Positions 1-10,900 are shown, counted from the stretch's first letter. The stretch: 64,000 nucleotides of DNA from Solibacillus cecembensis (GCF_001439635.1 NZ_LMBZ01000009.1:62001-126000), one strand, 5' to 3'. Translations and numbers: made by a program. The notes: a model not told the origin generated them from the letters alone.

Positions 1-94
1 TGTTTGTTAGCTAATTGTACATATTAATAATATAGACACTTTATTTTCAAACAGCAGATGATGTTTCCTTTTTTAATAAAATATCAGGTGTAAT

Positions 95-721
95 TTATCT
101 TCCTATGATGGCATTGTAAATGGGAATTAGTTCATCGAAGGTTTGTTCCGTTAGTTGCATAAATTGATCTGCAGACATATTTAATGCATCTTCTGCTAGG
201 ATATGACGGCCGATTAAAAATTCACCTTTTTTCACATCACGGAGACGATCAAGGAGCTGTTTTAATTTTTCATCGCGGGCTGTAATAAGAGAAATTGCAT
301 CAGGTGCCATATGGTCACCTGAAATAATGAAATCATCGGACAATTGATCGAAAATTTCCATATGATTTAGAAGGCGAGTGGCCATTTCTTGTTTATGTGG
401 TGCTTCGTAAATTACTGCAACTACGATAAATACATGTGTACCCCATAAGCCGATTTGGAAGTGAGGTAAAGCTTTATAACCGCGTTTATATGGTGCAAAT
501 GCAACCCAAGAATCTTTCGGGGGATTTACTGTGCGGCGTGCATGCTTTGCTACATGTGCAAAAAATTCATCACCCGTTTGTGTACTGAAATAAGCTGAAA
601 AAAATTCACCTAAAATATGAAATTTAGGTCTGATTCGTGTTGTTAGAGCTTCCATTCTTTCATCTAATCCGTTAATTTCAAAAACCTGGAAGTCGTTTGG
701 ATCCCATTTTACCTGAGTCAA
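95..721 (-). CDS. yktB: UPF0637 / DUF1054 family protein YktB
   Basis: A 208-residue soluble protein matching the YktB (UPF0637) family of Bacillales along its whole length; the biochemical role of the family is unknown. Visible hallmarks are the N-terminal WDPNDF and FEINGLDERM segments and the central SWVAFAPYKRGYK block. The start is taken as TTG because an AAAGGAG ribosome binding site lies 9 nt upstream and no in-frame ATG fits. In B. subtilis yktB is also followed by a tiny gene and the inositol monophosphatase gene, so the order is conserved, although here yktB points away from them. The 94 bases beyond its stop show nothing recognisable. Confidence 0.88.
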   Translation of the reverse strand: MTQVKWDPNDFQVFEINGLDERMEALTTRIRPKFHILGEFFSAYFSTQTGDEFFAHVAKHARRTVNPPKDSWVAFAPYKRGYKALPHFQIGLWGTHVFIVVAVIYEAPHKQEMATRLLNHMEIFDQLSDDFIISGDHMAPDAISLITARDEKLKQLLDRLRDVKKGEFLIGRHILAEDALNMSADQFMQLTEQTFDELIPIYNAIIGR

Positions 722-926
722 AATTAAAAACTCCTTTCAATATTAATGTTTATTTTCGTTCATTTTTGGGAAAAAATCTATTAAAGGAAACTTTTTTTAC
801 AATGAAGTTGGTTGAAGGGATTCGGCCGAATTTTTGGATAAAAGGAAGTCGAAAATTTATCGGATGGAATCTTGAACTAGTCCAAGTGAAAAAAAGTTAA
901 AAAAAAGACTGAGGAAGTGATATTTT

Positions 927-1124
927 ATGAAACAGATGATTAAAATTATACGCAAAGTGGATATTGAAAAGCAATATGAAGAGGTATTATTATTAGAAAT
1001 GGATTATGAACTAGCTTCTTTATATGTGGCAATGAATGAAAATAATCAAAATGAAATGGATAAATCTAAGAAGCGTTTAGTTGAGATTCAAGAGGAGTTA
1101 AATGGATTACATGCATATGCGTAA
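927..1124 (+). CDS. small uncharacterised protein at the ykzI position
   Basis: A 65-residue, Glu/Lys-rich, probably helical protein with no membrane segment or cysteine. A GAGGAAGTGA ribosome binding site precedes the ATG. It lies between yktB and suhB, where B. subtilis has the short gene ykzI; I cannot confirm homology by eye, so no symbol is given. A clear terminator follows, making it a one-gene unit. Coding status is supported by position, ribosome binding site and codon use; function is unknown. Confidence 0.6.
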   Translation: MKQMIKIIRKVDIEKQYEEVLLLEMDYELASLYVAMNENNQNEMDKSKKRLVEIQEELNGLHAYA

Positions 1125-1145
1125 CCAAAAAAAATATCCAAAATG

Positions 1146-1185
1146 AAAAATCACTTGCTTTTTTACAATGAGCAAGTGATTTTTT
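1146..1185 (+). terminator. intrinsic terminator after the 65-aa gene
   Basis: Stem AAAAATCACTTGC pairs with GCAAGTGATTTTT around a short loop, with a T-run on the + strand and an A-run on the other, so it could work in both directions. Confidence 0.85.
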
Positions 1186-1274
1186 GCTATAATAAGGATA
1201 TTAATAACGGTTATCTTATGGTTGCTTAATCGGTAAAAATAATTTGGGTTTATGGATTGGAAGGTGGATAAATA

Positions 1275-2066
1275 ATGAATGTAAAACAGGTAGATCAATT
1301 TGCGAAAGAAATACTGTTAGAAGCAGGGAAAAGAATACGAGCTGCATTTTCGTATGACATAGAAATTGAAACAAAATCAAATGCGAATGATTTAGTAACG
1401 AATATTGACCGTGAGACAGAAGTGTTTTTTATTGAGCAAATTAAAAACTTTGATCCAACACATCGAATTTTAGGTGAAGAAGGAATGGGGGAAAAGGTAA
1501 ATAGCTTAGAAGGTGTCGTTTGGATTATTGATCCGATAGATGGCACGATGAATTTCGTGAAACAACACCGTCATTTTATGATTTCAATTGGTGTGTTTGT
1601 GGATGGGGTTGGTGTTTTAGGGTACATATATGATGTCATGCGTGAAGATTTGTTTTATGCAATTTCAGGTGAAGGGGCATGGTACAATGACTCACCACTG
1701 CGGAAACTACAACCGTTAAATATTAACGAAGCGGTTATTGGAATTAACGCTAATTGGGTTACACCAAATAGCAAAATTAATCATGAAAAAATTATTGATT
1801 TAGTTCGTACGGTGCGTGGCACACGTTCATATGGTTCGGCTGCGATGGAAATTGCCTTTGTTGTCAGTGGTAAGTTGGATGCCTATATTTCGATGCGATT
1901 AGCACCGTGGGATATTGGCGGGGGGACAATCATTGCTAAAGAAGTAGGTGCAATTGCGACGAATTTTAATGGTGATGCCTTTGATTTTTTAACAACCGAT
2001 ACATTTTTAATAGCAAATCCATGCATACATCAACTGATTTTGGATCAATATATAGAAGAAAAGTAA
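1275..2066 (+). CDS. suhB: inositol monophosphatase family protein (YktC/SuhB-like)
   Basis: A 263-residue member of the Mg2+-dependent inositol monophosphatase family. The metal-binding signatures are present in order: GEEG near residue 70, DPIDGT near residue 92, and WDIGGG near residue 217 close to the C terminus. The length is normal for the family. It should hydrolyse a sugar- or inositol-phosphate-type monoester in the cytoplasm; the natural substrate in Bacillales is not settled. The ATG follows a GGAAGGTGG ribosome binding site. It is closed by a bidirectional terminator shared with the convergent ylaF. Confidence 0.9.
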   Translation: MNVKQVDQFAKEILLEAGKRIRAAFSYDIEIETKSNANDLVTNIDRETEVFFIEQIKNFDPTHRILGEEGMGEKVNSLEGVVWIIDPIDGTMNFVKQHRHFMISIGVFVDGVGVLGYIYDVMREDLFYAISGEGAWYNDSPLRKLQPLNINEAVIGINANWVTPNSKINHEKIIDLVRTVRGTRSYGSAAMEIAFVVSGKLDAYISMRLAPWDIGGGTIIAKEVGAIATNFNGDAFDFLTTDTFLIANPCIHQLILDQYIEEK

Positions 2067-2069
2067 AAA

Positions 2070-2098
2070 AACTTCGGTGCGTACTGCGCCGAAGTTTT
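2070..2098. terminator. bidirectional terminator between suhB and ylaF
   Basis: AACTTCGGTGC pairs with GCGCCGAAGTT (one G-U pair) with an A-run before and a T-run after. It serves both convergent genes. Confidence 0.85.
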
Positions 2099-2109
2099 CT
2101 TTAGAAAAT

Positions 2110-2325
2110 TTAAAGAAGACCTTGCTCTCTAAATTTGCGTTTTGTTGTAAATCCTAAACCGAAAATCGCGCACATTGCGATAATCCCGACAATAATCCCG
2201 ATAATTCCAGTCGTATCAAAATCTGTTCCAGTCATAAATACAAGTGAAACTGAAAAGCCGATAGCAACCATTGAAAATATTGCAGAAAGAGCATAGATAA
2301 ACATTACTGCCTTTGCTTTATTCAT
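2110..2325 (-). CDS. ylaF: DUF5325 small membrane protein YlaF
   Basis: A 71-residue protein with two hydrophobic segments (about residues 5-28 and 38-58) and a basic C-terminal tail (TTKRKFREQG). This matches YlaF/DUF5325, also found next to typA in B. subtilis. The start has a GGAGG ribosome binding site 9 nt upstream. The role is unknown; it should be an integral membrane protein. Confidence 0.78.
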   Translation of the reverse strand: MNKAKAVMFIYALSAIFSMVAIGFSVSLVFMTGTDFDTTGIIGIIVGIIAMCAIFGLGFTTKRKFREQGLL

Positions 2326-2407
2326 TCGATATTAACCTCCAATCTCAACGATATATGTGATCAAAAAATGATATTATTCCTTACAAAAAGACAATTAATC
2401 TTTCTTG

Positions 2408-2416
2408 TGCTATAAT
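2408..2416 (+). promoter_or_regulatory. extended -10 promoter element of typA
   Basis: TGCTATAAT is a perfect extended -10 motif about 42 nt ahead of the typA ATG. No good -35 hexamer is visible at 17 nt, as is common for extended -10 promoters. This is motif reading only. Confidence 0.55.
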
Positions 2417-2457
2417 ATCACAGTTAAACAATTGAAAAAAGAATATGGAGTGGAACA

Positions 2458-4305
2458 ATGACAAACTTACGTCAAGACATTCGCAATATCGCGATTATAG
2501 CTCACGTTGACCATGGTAAAACAACTTTAGTTGACCAATTATTAAAACAATCGGGTACTTTCCGTTCGAACGAGCGCGTTGAAGAACGTGCGATGGACTC
2601 AGGTGATATTGAGCGCGAGCGCGGTATTACGATTTTAGCAAAAAATACAGCAGTAAATTATAACGGTACACGTATCAACATCCTTGATACGCCTGGACAC
2701 GCCGACTTTGGTGGTGAGGTAGAACGTATCCTGAAAATGGTAGATGGCGTTGTACTAGTTGTCGATGCGTATGAGGGTTGTATGCCTCAAACTCGTTTCG
2801 TACTAAAAAAAGCTTTAGAACAAAAAATTACACCAATCGTAGTTGTAAACAAAGTCGATAAAGATTCAGCTCGTCCTGCAGAAGTAGTAGACGAAGTATT
2901 AGAATTATTCATCGAGCTTGGCGCAGGGGATGATCAATTAGACTTCCCAGTAGTTTATGCTTCAGGTGTAAACGGGACTGCTTCATTAAGCGATAATCCT
3001 GCTGATCAAGAAGAAGACATGACATGCTTATTCGAAAAAATCATTGAAGCAATTCCAGCACCAGTTGACAATTCAGAAGAGCCATTACAATTCCAAGTAG
3101 CATTACTTGACTATAATGACTTCGTTGGTCGTATCGGTATTGGTCGTGTATTCCGTGGAACGATTTCAGTAGGACAACAAGTAGCATTAATGAAGCTTGA
3201 TGGTTCAGTGAAAAACTTCCGTGTTACGAAAATCTTTGGTTTCTTTGGTCTTAAACGTGAAGAAGTTCAAACAGCTAAAGCTGGGGACTTAATTGCCGTT
3301 TCTGGTATGGAAGACATCAACGTAGGTGAAACAGTTTGTCCTACAGAGCACCAAGAAGCGTTAACACCATTACGTATTGACGAGCCAACTTTACAAATGA
3401 AATTCTTAGTAAATAACTCGCCATTCGCAGGTCGCGAAGGTAAATGGGTAACTTCTCGTAAAATCGAAGAACGTTTACGTGCACAATTACAAACAGATGT
3501 ATCTTTACGCGTTGAAGATACGAACTCTCCTGATGCTTGGACAGTTTCTGGTCGTGGTGAGCTTCACTTATCGATCTTAATCGAAAATATGCGTCGTGAA
3601 GGTTATGAATTACAAGTATCTAAACCAGAAGTAATCATCCGCTTAATTGATGGTGTGAGATGTGAGCCAATCGAGCGCGTTCAAATTGACGTTCCTGAAG
3701 ATGCTGTAGGTTCTATTATCGAATCAATCGGTACTCGTAAAGGTGAAATGTTAGATATGGTAAACAACGGTTCTGGACAAGTTCGTTTAATCTTTAACGT
3801 ACCAGCACGTGGTTTAATCGGTTACTCAACTGAATTCATGTCAATCACAAAAGGTTTCGGTATTATCAACCACACATTCGATTCTTACCAACCTGTAGTT
3901 GTAGGTAAAGTTGGTGGACGTCACCAAGGCGTACTTGTTTCTATGGAAACGGGTAAATCAACAACTTACGGTATGATGGGTATTGAGGATCGTGGTACAT
4001 TATTTATCGAGCCAGGTACTGAAATTTATGAAGGTATGGTTGTTGGGGAAAATAACCGTGACGGCGATATCACTGTAAACGTTGTTAAAATGAAACAAAA
4101 AACGAACATTCGTTCAGCAAACAAAGATGCAACAAATGTGATTAAAAAGCCTCGTATTTTAACGCTTGAAGAAGCTTTAGAATATTTAGGTGACGATGAG
4201 TACCTAGAAATCACACCAGAATCTATCCGTTTACGTAAACAAATTTTAGATAAAAATGAACGTGAGCGTATGGCTAAAAAGAAAAAAACTGCTGAAAACG
4301 AATAA
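2458..4305 (+). CDS. typA: ribosome-associated translational GTPase TypA/BipA
   Basis: A 615-residue full-length TypA/BipA. The GTPase motifs are AHVDHGKTT (residues 15-23), DTPGHADF and NKVDKD, followed by the EF-G-like domain II, domains III and V, and the TypA-specific C-terminal domain ([18 protein letters not shown], then [10 protein letters not shown]). It binds the ribosome in a GTP-dependent way and supports 50S assembly and growth in cold or stress. Codon use is strongly biased compared with neighbours, suggesting high expression. The C terminus is Lys-rich. ylaH follows 31 nt later, as in B. subtilis. Confidence 0.97.
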   Translation: MTNLRQDIRNIAIIAHVDHGKTTLVDQLLKQSGTFRSNERVEERAMDSGDIERERGITILAKNTAVNYNGTRINILDTPGHADFGGEVERILKMVDGVVLVVDAYEGCMPQTRFVLKKALEQKITPIVVVNKVDKDSARPAEVVDEVLELFIELGAGDDQLDFPVVYASGVNGTASLSDNPADQEEDMTCLFEKIIEAIPAPVDNSEEPLQFQVALLDYNDFVGRIGIGRVFRGTISVGQQVALMKLDGSVKNFRVTKIFGFFGLKREEVQTAKAGDLIAVSGMEDINVGETVCPTEHQEALTPLRIDEPTLQMKFLVNNSPFAGREGKWVTSRKIEERLRAQLQTDVSLRVEDTNSPDAWTVSGRGELHLSILIENMRREGYELQVSKPEVIIRLIDGVRCEPIERVQIDVPEDAVGSIIESIGTRKGEMLDMVNNGSGQVRLIFNVPARGLIGYSTEFMSITKGFGIINHTFDSYQPVVVGKVGGRHQGVLVSMETGKSTTYGMMGIEDRGTLFIEPGTEIYEGMVVGENNRDGDITVNVVKMKQKTNIRSANKDATNVIKKPRILTLEEALEYLGDDEYLEITPESIRLRKQILDKNERERMAKKKKTAENE

Positions 4306-4336
4306 TAATTCGGCGTAAATAGGGAAAGGATGAATG

Positions 4337-4765
4337 ATGTTGAATATGATGGCTGTAACAAGTAGCGCATTGAATTTAGTATTAGCATCTGCATCTACTG
4401 TAAATTTAGATGAAAAGGATCGCGTTTTTGAACGTATGTCTGGAATCACAAGATTTTTATATGAGAATTTGCCAAGCTATAATACAGCCTATGATATAGC
4501 CGGGTATGCAACGTTTCTTATCGTGTTCCTTATGTCAGCAATTGTATATAAATTAGGTTTTGCGAAAAAACTTTCAATCGGTAGAAATGTGGTTATCTAT
4601 ACATTCCTATTTGTAGGATGTATCGTATTGACGTTCTTAGCACTATTTTTACCAATGATTGAAGGCTTGATCGTAGCAGCCTTAATTTTAATCGTCTATA
4701 AATCGCGATTATGGCGTGAAAAGCGAGAAGAAGCTAAATCTGCCAAAATTGCAAAAGAAATGTAA
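4337..4765 (+). CDS. ylaH: YlaH-like membrane protein
   Basis: A 142-residue protein with three predicted membrane helices in its middle and a charged Lys/Glu/Arg tail, as in the YlaH family found directly after typA in Bacillus. The second of two adjacent ATG codons is preferred because it sits 7 nt after the GAAAGGA ribosome binding site, against 4 nt for the first. It is probably cotranscribed with typA. Molecular function is unknown. Confidence 0.75.
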   Translation: MLNMMAVTSSALNLVLASASTVNLDEKDRVFERMSGITRFLYENLPSYNTAYDIAGYATFLIVFLMSAIVYKLGFAKKLSIGRNVVIYTFLFVGCIVLTFLALFLPMIEGLIVAALILIVYKSRLWREKREEAKSAKIAKEM

Positions 4766-4870
4766 TATCATAGAGGTGTAGAGAAACGATTTGTTTTTCT
4801 ATACCTTTTTTCCATTGAAGTAATACATAATAGGTTGGTAAAGTAGAAAAATAGATTGGAGTAGATTGTA

Positions 4871-5503
4871 ATGACATTCACAAGGAAACAAGTTGTTACT
4901 AGTACGAGTATTGTGTTAGCCATTTTAGCAATCATCGTATTTGTACCGGCATTTATCGCCTCATCTAAAGAAGATCTAGCAACAGAGAAGTTAAGTGACT
5001 TATATCAAGAGGATTTTGTTATGGCGAAATCAACCGCGAGTATATTTAGTAGTAATTTTGATTTGACTGTACAATCAAATGATTCGAAAATTGTATATGA
5101 TTTTAAAGTTCAAGACGATCAAATTTCAGGAAAGTATTACGAAGAAAATATTAATGTGCAAATTAATGAGTTATTGAAGCAACAAGTGAATGGCCTTGTT
5201 ATGACGAATGCGCAGATGGAACCTTTAACAAAACCAAGTACATATAAAGAAGCGGTAATTGAAAGCTTAACGGTAGGGATCATTTTACCAGAGCCCCTCG
5301 CAGAGCAGGAGGCGGCAATGGTAGCGCAATTTTTAAAAGATGAGGTAGCGGATGTACCTGTACAAGTAGAAACATTTGTAGTAGAAGATGAACGAGATTA
5401 TGAAGGGGTTTCGTATGAAGTGACACAGTTTTTCCAACTAAGCTCTATTACAGCAAAAAGTTTTGGAGATATTGCATTTGATACCCAACAATTTAATTTT
5501 TAA
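4871..5503 (+). CDS. membrane-anchored hypothetical protein
   Basis: A 210-residue protein with a single N-terminal membrane anchor (about residues 10-30) and an acidic, probably extracellular remainder without cysteines. I do not recognise a family. B. subtilis has a YlaJ lipoprotein near this place, but this protein has no lipobox and no clear YlaJ similarity. It is a single-gene unit with a TTGGAG-like ribosome binding site and a strong terminator. It is probably a lineage-specific surface protein, and codon use is like that of its neighbours. Confidence 0.7.
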   Translation: MTFTRKQVVTSTSIVLAILAIIVFVPAFIASSKEDLATEKLSDLYQEDFVMAKSTASIFSSNFDLTVQSNDSKIVYDFKVQDDQISGKYYEENINVQINELLKQQVNGLVMTNAQMEPLTKPSTYKEAVIESLTVGIILPEPLAEQEAAMVAQFLKDEVADVPVQVETFVVEDERDYEGVSYEVTQFFQLSSITAKSFGDIAFDTQQFNF

Positions 5504-5508
5504 TACAA

Positions 5509-5545
5509 AAAAGTGCCGATTAATTGCAATCGGCACTTTTTTTTT
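5509..5545. terminator. bidirectional terminator between the 210-aa gene and ylaI
   Basis: AAAAGTGCCGAT pairs perfectly with ATCGGCACTTTT across an 8-nt loop and is followed by a long T-run. It can serve both convergent genes. Confidence 0.9.
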
Positions 5546-5565
5546 AACTTTAAGAAATATCATAT

Positions 5566-5769
5566 TTAAAATTCTTCATCAAATTTTGACGACGTACGGA
5601 AAAATTGGAATTTCCCCGTTTCTAAACGTTTTCCTGTATTTTCTGTTACGCGCGTAGAACAAGTACTGCACATAAACGTATGGATCGGACGATTTCGCAG
5701 TTTTTTAGCCAATGGTAAATCATCTTGTAAATCATGTATCGTATCGCAAATTACACATTTTACACGCAT
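5566..5769 (-). CDS. ylaI: DUF2197 zinc-ribbon-like protein YlaI
   Basis: A 67-residue protein with two CxxC pairs, CVIC at residues 5-8 and CSTC at 34-37, that probably bind one zinc ion. It matches the YlaI/DUF2197 family. AGGAGG lies 8 nt before the ATG. It is transcribed with the upstream 166-aa gene (11 nt apart). The function of the family is not known. Confidence 0.82.
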   Translation of the reverse strand: MRVKCVICDTIHDLQDDLPLAKKLRNRPIHTFMCSTCSTRVTENTGKRLETGKFQFFRTSSKFDEEF

Positions 5770-5780
5770 GGATTTTCCTC

Positions 5781-6281
5781 CTATTGAATACGAATCGCAG
5801 TTACGTTTTTGATTGGGTTGTCCGTGTTTGAACCGTCCGCAAGTAAAATATGAACAGGTCCATCTGCTACTAATGGCTTCCCATCTTGACTGAATTTTAA
5901 AATAAGCGTGCTTGCTTCTTCAATCGAAAAAGAATGTTCTTCATTTGTCGAGCATTCAAAAATGACTTCGGTAGCGCTGTCATTCACTTGTGCATTTTTT
6001 AGGAATGGATTCAATTCCATCCCGAATGTCCCTGTTAACATTCCTTTTCGGTCAAATTTACGCTCCGTTTTCAATGTAGGTGGGAATACCGCACCTTCCA
6101 TTATTTCACGTGACCAGTGTGCACCCATATCTCGTAAATATTTTTCGTTATCTTCTGCTACCTTTTCCGTAATGAAATATGTAGTAAGATCAAGTTTTCG
6201 GTCATCAAAAATCCAGACGGTTGGATCTAATGTTAATTGGTATGTTACGTCACCTTTAATTAGAATAATTGTTTCAGCCAT
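5781..6281 (-). CDS. conserved hypothetical protein, YlaI operon partner
   Basis: A 166-residue soluble, acidic protein with no signal peptide, membrane segment or cysteine cluster (one lone Cys). It begins MAETIILIKGDVTYQLTLDP and looks rich in beta strands. The ATG is 8 nt after an AGGGGGA ribosome binding site. It forms a two-gene unit with ylaI, which suggests a shared role, but I cannot name a family. Confidence 0.7.
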   Translation of the reverse strand: MAETIILIKGDVTYQLTLDPTVWIFDDRKLDLTTYFITEKVAEDNEKYLRDMGAHWSREIMEGAVFPPTLKTERKFDRKGMLTGTFGMELNPFLKNAQVNDSATEVIFECSTNEEHSFSIEEASTLILKFSQDGKPLVADGPVHILLADGSNTDNPIKNVTAIRIQ

Positions 6282-6450
6282 GACTAAGTCCCCCTTACCT
6301 AATATCGTTTCTATTATAACGCTATTTAATCTAGAAAGAAATATAATTGAATTGCTTCTAAATCATACAAAGACGCTTGCATTTTTGAATGTAAAAAGAT
6401 ACACTTTACTAAGATAGAATCGAAGAAATATCAAAGATGGGGGCGTCCTC

Positions 6451-6732
6451 ATGGATACGAAAGCACAAGCTTCCTTTCAGGAAAAAGCATTCGGGCTATT
6501 AACTGCGGATGCAGATAAAATTGCTCAATTAATTCGCGTACAAATGGATAACTTAACAATGCCATCTTGTCCATTATATGAAGAAGTTTTAGATACACAA
6601 ATGTTTGGCTTATCACGTGAGATTGATTTCGCCGTAAAACTCGGATTGATTGAACGTGAGCAAGGAAAGGGAATTTTAAATTCACTTGAAAAAGAACTTT
6701 CTTTATTGCACGAAGCGTATACAGACAAATAA
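6451..6732 (+). CDS. ylaN: YlaN (UPF0358) iron-responsive protein
   Basis: A 93-residue protein matching YlaN/UPF0358 over its full length, including the [20 protein letters not shown] region at residues 51-66. In B. subtilis and Staphylococcus aureus YlaN is important or essential for growth under iron limitation and has been reported to bind Fe(II) and relieve Fur repression. The ATG follows a GGGGGCG ribosome binding site. A terminator follows, and then ftsW as in B. subtilis. Confidence 0.9.
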   Translation: MDTKAQASFQEKAFGLLTADADKIAQLIRVQMDNLTMPSCPLYEEVLDTQMFGLSREIDFAVKLGLIEREQGKGILNSLEKELSLLHEAYTDK

Positions 6733-6736
6733 AAGA

Positions 6737-6772
6737 AAACTCAAACGCTCCAAGCGGTTTGGGTTTTTTTTT
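6737..6772 (+). terminator. terminator between ylaN and ftsW
   Basis: AACTCAAACGCT pairs with AGCGGTTTGGGTT (one bulge) and is followed by a T9 run. ftsW begins 20 nt downstream, so ftsW transcription must come from read-through or from a promoter inside ylaN. Confidence 0.75.
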
Positions 6773-6792
6773 CAAAAAAGAGGTTTGGATAG

Positions 6793-7971
6793 ATGAAAAG
6801 TTATTTTAAACAATATTTACGTAATTTTGATTATGGTTTATTTTTTGTATTTATTTTTCTAAGTTTATTCGGATTAGTCATGATTTATAGTTCGAGTATT
6901 TGGGTATCGATTGTTTATTTAGGTGAAAGTCCTGATTATTATTTCTTAAAACAAAGAACGAATCTGATTCTTGCCTTTCTATTATTTTTAGTTGTGGTCA
7001 TTGTGCCGTATAAACGACTAAGTAGTAAAGTAATATTAATGCCTCTTATGGTGTTGATGATAATTTTAGAGTTTTGGGTAACATTTGCTGGGAACGGTAA
7101 AACAACGACGGGTTCCCAAAGTTGGATTAGTATTTTTGGACTTATGAACTTCCAACCTTCAGAATTTGCAAAATTATTCATTATTATTTTCTTTGCGGGG
7201 ACATTTTATCGTAAAAGTATCAATAAAGGTTCCGCGCAACTTTTGAAATTTGATGATATATCGTTTCCGTTAGGTATGTGGCTATTTATACTTGGCTGTG
7301 TAGGGTTAGAGACGGATATTGGAGCACTCTTTATTATCTTTGTCATTGCAATGTCTGTCGTTGTGACAAGCGGTTTACGAGGAAAAGTCCTGTTGAGAAT
7401 TTTTGGTATGATTTCGGGTTTAGGAGCAGTTGTCGTATCAGCGCTCTTACTTCTTAAGTGGGAGTCAATCACTACTGCCAGCCGAATTGGTCGCTTTACC
7501 TCTTATTTAGATCCATTTGCTTATGCGCAAGGGTCAGGTTATCAAGTTGTAAATGGCTACTATGCGATTGGGTCTGGGGGGTTAGAAGGGAAAGGTCTCG
7601 GCCAATCCGTTCAAAAACTCGGATACTTACCAGAACCACAAACCGATTTTATTATGGCAGTCATTGCAGAAGAATTAGGCTTATTAGGTGTTTCGATTGT
7701 TATTTTGGGATTAGCTTTCATTGTTATGCGAGGTTTTTATATTGCTATGATAACAAAAGACCCGCTAGCGAGAATGCTAGCAGCGGGCATCTCTACTTGG
7801 ATTGGGTTACAAACTTTTATTAATTTAGGTGGTTTGTCGGGAATCATCCCGTTAACTGGGGTAACGCTACCTTTTATTAGCTATGGCGGTACTTCTATAC
7901 TATTGCTATCCGTAGCAATGGGGATATTAATTAATGTCTCCACGTATCACAAAATAGAAAAAAGAAAGTAA
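6793..7971 (+). CDS. ftsW: SEDS peptidoglycan glycosyltransferase FtsW (division type)
   Basis: A 392-residue SEDS-family protein with about ten membrane helices. SEDS signatures are visible: MIYSSS in helix 1, QPSEFAKL, YLPEPQTDFIMAVIAEELGLLG and GVTLPFISYGGTS. It polymerises lipid II at the septum together with a class B PBP. The position between ylaN and pycA matches B. subtilis ftsW. The window carries a second SEDS gene (spoVE, 48.2 kb), which by synteny is the sporulation paralogue. The ATG follows an AAGAGGTTTGG ribosome binding site. Confidence 0.95.
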   Translation: MKSYFKQYLRNFDYGLFFVFIFLSLFGLVMIYSSSIWVSIVYLGESPDYYFLKQRTNLILAFLLFLVVVIVPYKRLSSKVILMPLMVLMIILEFWVTFAGNGKTTTGSQSWISIFGLMNFQPSEFAKLFIIIFFAGTFYRKSINKGSAQLLKFDDISFPLGMWLFILGCVGLETDIGALFIIFVIAMSVVVTSGLRGKVLLRIFGMISGLGAVVVSALLLLKWESITTASRIGRFTSYLDPFAYAQGSGYQVVNGYYAIGSGGLEGKGLGQSVQKLGYLPEPQTDFIMAVIAEELGLLGVSIVILGLAFIVMRGFYIAMITKDPLARMLAAGISTWIGLQTFINLGGLSGIIPLTGVTLPFISYGGTSILLLSVAMGILINVSTYHKIEKRK

Positions 7972-7989
7972 TTAGGGGGATGGGGAGAA

Positions 7990-10900
7990 ATGAGAGCGAT
8001 TCAAAAGATTTTAGTAGCAAATCGTGGCGAAATTGCCATTCGAATTTTACGTGCATGTAATGAACTACATATTAATACGGTGGCAATTTATTCGCGTGAA
8101 GATAGTGGTTCTTATCATCGTTATAAAGCAGATGAGGCTTATATTGTAGGGGTAGGTAAAAAGCCAATTGATGCTTATTTGGATATTGAGGACATCATCA
8201 AAATTGCTCAAAATGCAAATGTCGATGCAATTCATCCAGGCTATGGCTTTTTAGCAGAGAATGTAGAGTTTGCTCGTCGCTGTGAAGAAGTAGGCATCCA
8301 ATTTATTGGGCCAACTTCTGCTCATTTAGATATGTTTGGAGATAAGGTAAAGGCCAGAAAACAAGCAATTCAGGCAGATATTCCGGTTATTCCAGGTACA
8401 GATGGTCCGGTTGATAGTCTTGAAGAAGTAAGTATTTTTGGAGAAACACACGGCTACCCAATTATGATTAAAGCTGCTCTTGGTGGCGGTGGACGTGGTA
8501 TGCGTTTAGTGCAAAATCCTGATGAACTGGCATCCGCTTATGAGCGTGCGAAATCAGAAGCAAAAGCGGCATTTGGTTCGGATGAAGTGTATGTTGAAAA
8601 AGCGATTATTAAGCCGAAGCATATTGAAGTGCAAATTATTGGTGATGAGCACGGCAATATTGTTCATTTATATGAGCGTGACTGTTCGATTCAACGTCGT
8701 CATCAAAAGGTTGTAGAGATCGCTCCATCGAATTCGATTTCAGAAGATTTGCGCAATCGTATTTGTGATGCAGCGGTAAAACTAATGAAAAATGTGGACT
8801 ATATTAATGCAGGAACTGTGGAATTTTTAGTAGCGGATGAGGCATTTTATTTCATCGAGGTGAATCCACGTATTCAAGTAGAGCATACAATTACTGAAAT
8901 GATTACAGGTATTGATATTGTCCATGCACAAATAAAAGTAGCACAAGGGCAAAATTTACATTCTCCAGAAGTCGGTATTCCAGCGCAGGATAAAATTCCG
9001 CTATTTGGATTTGCGATTCAATCGCGTGTTACGACGGAAGATCCAGCGAATGGCTTTATGCCGGATACTGGTAAGTTAATGGTGTATCGTTCAAGTGGGG
9101 GCTTTGGTGTCCGATTAGACGCAGGGAACGGCTTCCAGGGAGCAGTTGTAACACCTTATTATGATTCATTACTTGTAAAAATTTCAACATGGGGCATGAC
9201 GTTTACGGAAGCTGCTGCCAAAATGGACCGAAATTTACGTGAGTTCCGTATTCGTGGTGTCAAAACAAACATCCCGTTTTTAGGGAATGTCGTGCTTCAT
9301 AATAAGTTTATTACAGGTGAATTTGACACGAGCTTTATTGATACAACGCCGGAGTTATTTGTATTTCCTGAGAGAAAAGACCGTGGAACAAAACTATTAA
9401 ACTATATTGGTAATGTCACGTTAAATGGCTTCCCAGGTGTTGAAAAACGGTCAAAGCCGATTTTTGTGCAACCCGAAAAACCGAAAGTAGATATACTTAT
9501 TCCACCATTAAGTGGGACGAAGCAAATTTTAGATTCGCGTGGTGCGGATGGTTTAGTCAAGTGGATTAAAGAGCAGGAAGATGTTTTATTAACGGATACA
9601 ACATTCCGTGATGCGCATCAATCGTTATTAGCAACTCGTATTCGTTCGCAAGATATGTTCCAAATTGCGGATGAAACAGCGCGACTTATGCATAATTATT
9701 TTTCACTGGAAATGTGGGGCGGGGCTACATTTGATGTTGCATACCGTTTCTTAAAAGAAAATCCATGGCAGCGCTTAGAAAAATTACGTGAGCAAATGCC
9801 AAATGTGCTGTTCCAAATGTTATTGCGCGGTGCCAATGCAGTTGGTTATACAAATTACCCGGATAATTTAATTCGTGAATTTATTCAAGAGTCGGCTTCA
9901 TCAGGCATTGATGTATTCCGTATTTTCGACTCATTAAACTGGGTTAAAGGGATGGAAGTTGCGATTGATGAAGTGCGCAATAGTGGGAAAATAGCAGAAG
10001 CATCGATTTGTTACACAGGGGATATATTGGATGATTCACGTGCCAAATATACAGTGCAATATTACAAAGATATGGCACGTGAACTAGAGGCGGCAGGTGC
10101 TCATATTTTAGCGATTAAAGATATGGCAGGATTGCTAAAACCTCAGGCGGCGTACCGATTAGTTTCAGAGTTAAAAGAATCAACGGATTTACCGATTCAC
10201 TTGCATACGCATGATACGAGTGGTAATGGAATTTTTGTATATGCAAAAGCAATTGAAGCTGGTGTAGATATTATTGACACAGCATTAGGCTCTATGGCGG
10301 GCTTAACATCGCAACCAAGTGCGAACTCATTGTACTACGCAATGAAAGGTTCGGATCGTGCTGTACGTGCGGATATTGAAAGTTTAGAAAAGCTTTCTTA
10401 CTACTGGGGAGATGTCCGTAAATATTATGTCGACTTTGAAAGTGGTATGAATGCGCCACACTCGGAAGTTTATGTCCATGAGATGCCAGGTGGTCAATAC
10501 AGTAATCTACAGCAACAAGCGAAGGCAGTAGGGTTAGGCGATCGCTGGGACGCAGTGAAAACAATGTATTCAACAGTCAACTTAATGTTTGGTGATATTG
10601 TAAAAGTAACTCCATCTTCAAAAGTTGTCGGTGATATGGCGTTATTCATGGTGCAAAATGATTTAACAGAAGAAAATGTGCTAGAGCGCGGCGTAGCAAT
10701 TGATTTCCCAGAGTCTGTTATTGAATTTTTCCAAGGTTTTTTAGGACAACCACATGGTGGATTCCCGAAAGAGCTTCAGCAAGTGGTGTTAAAAGAGCGT
10801 GAAGCGATTACAGTACGACCAGGAGAGTTACTAGCGCCAGTCGATTTTGAAGCGTTATCTGTTGAACTGGAAGGAAAAATAAAACGCAAACCTTCTAAGC

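Noticed and set aside
697..900. 67-codon + strand frame between yktB and the 65-aa gene
   Set aside because: It begins inside the 5' end of yktB and has no ribosome binding site. The internal ATG at 802 would give only 32 residues of unconvincing sequence.
7458..7823. 121-codon + strand frame inside ftsW
   Set aside because: It is a shadow frame of a well-supported SEDS gene, with a composition unlike real proteins.
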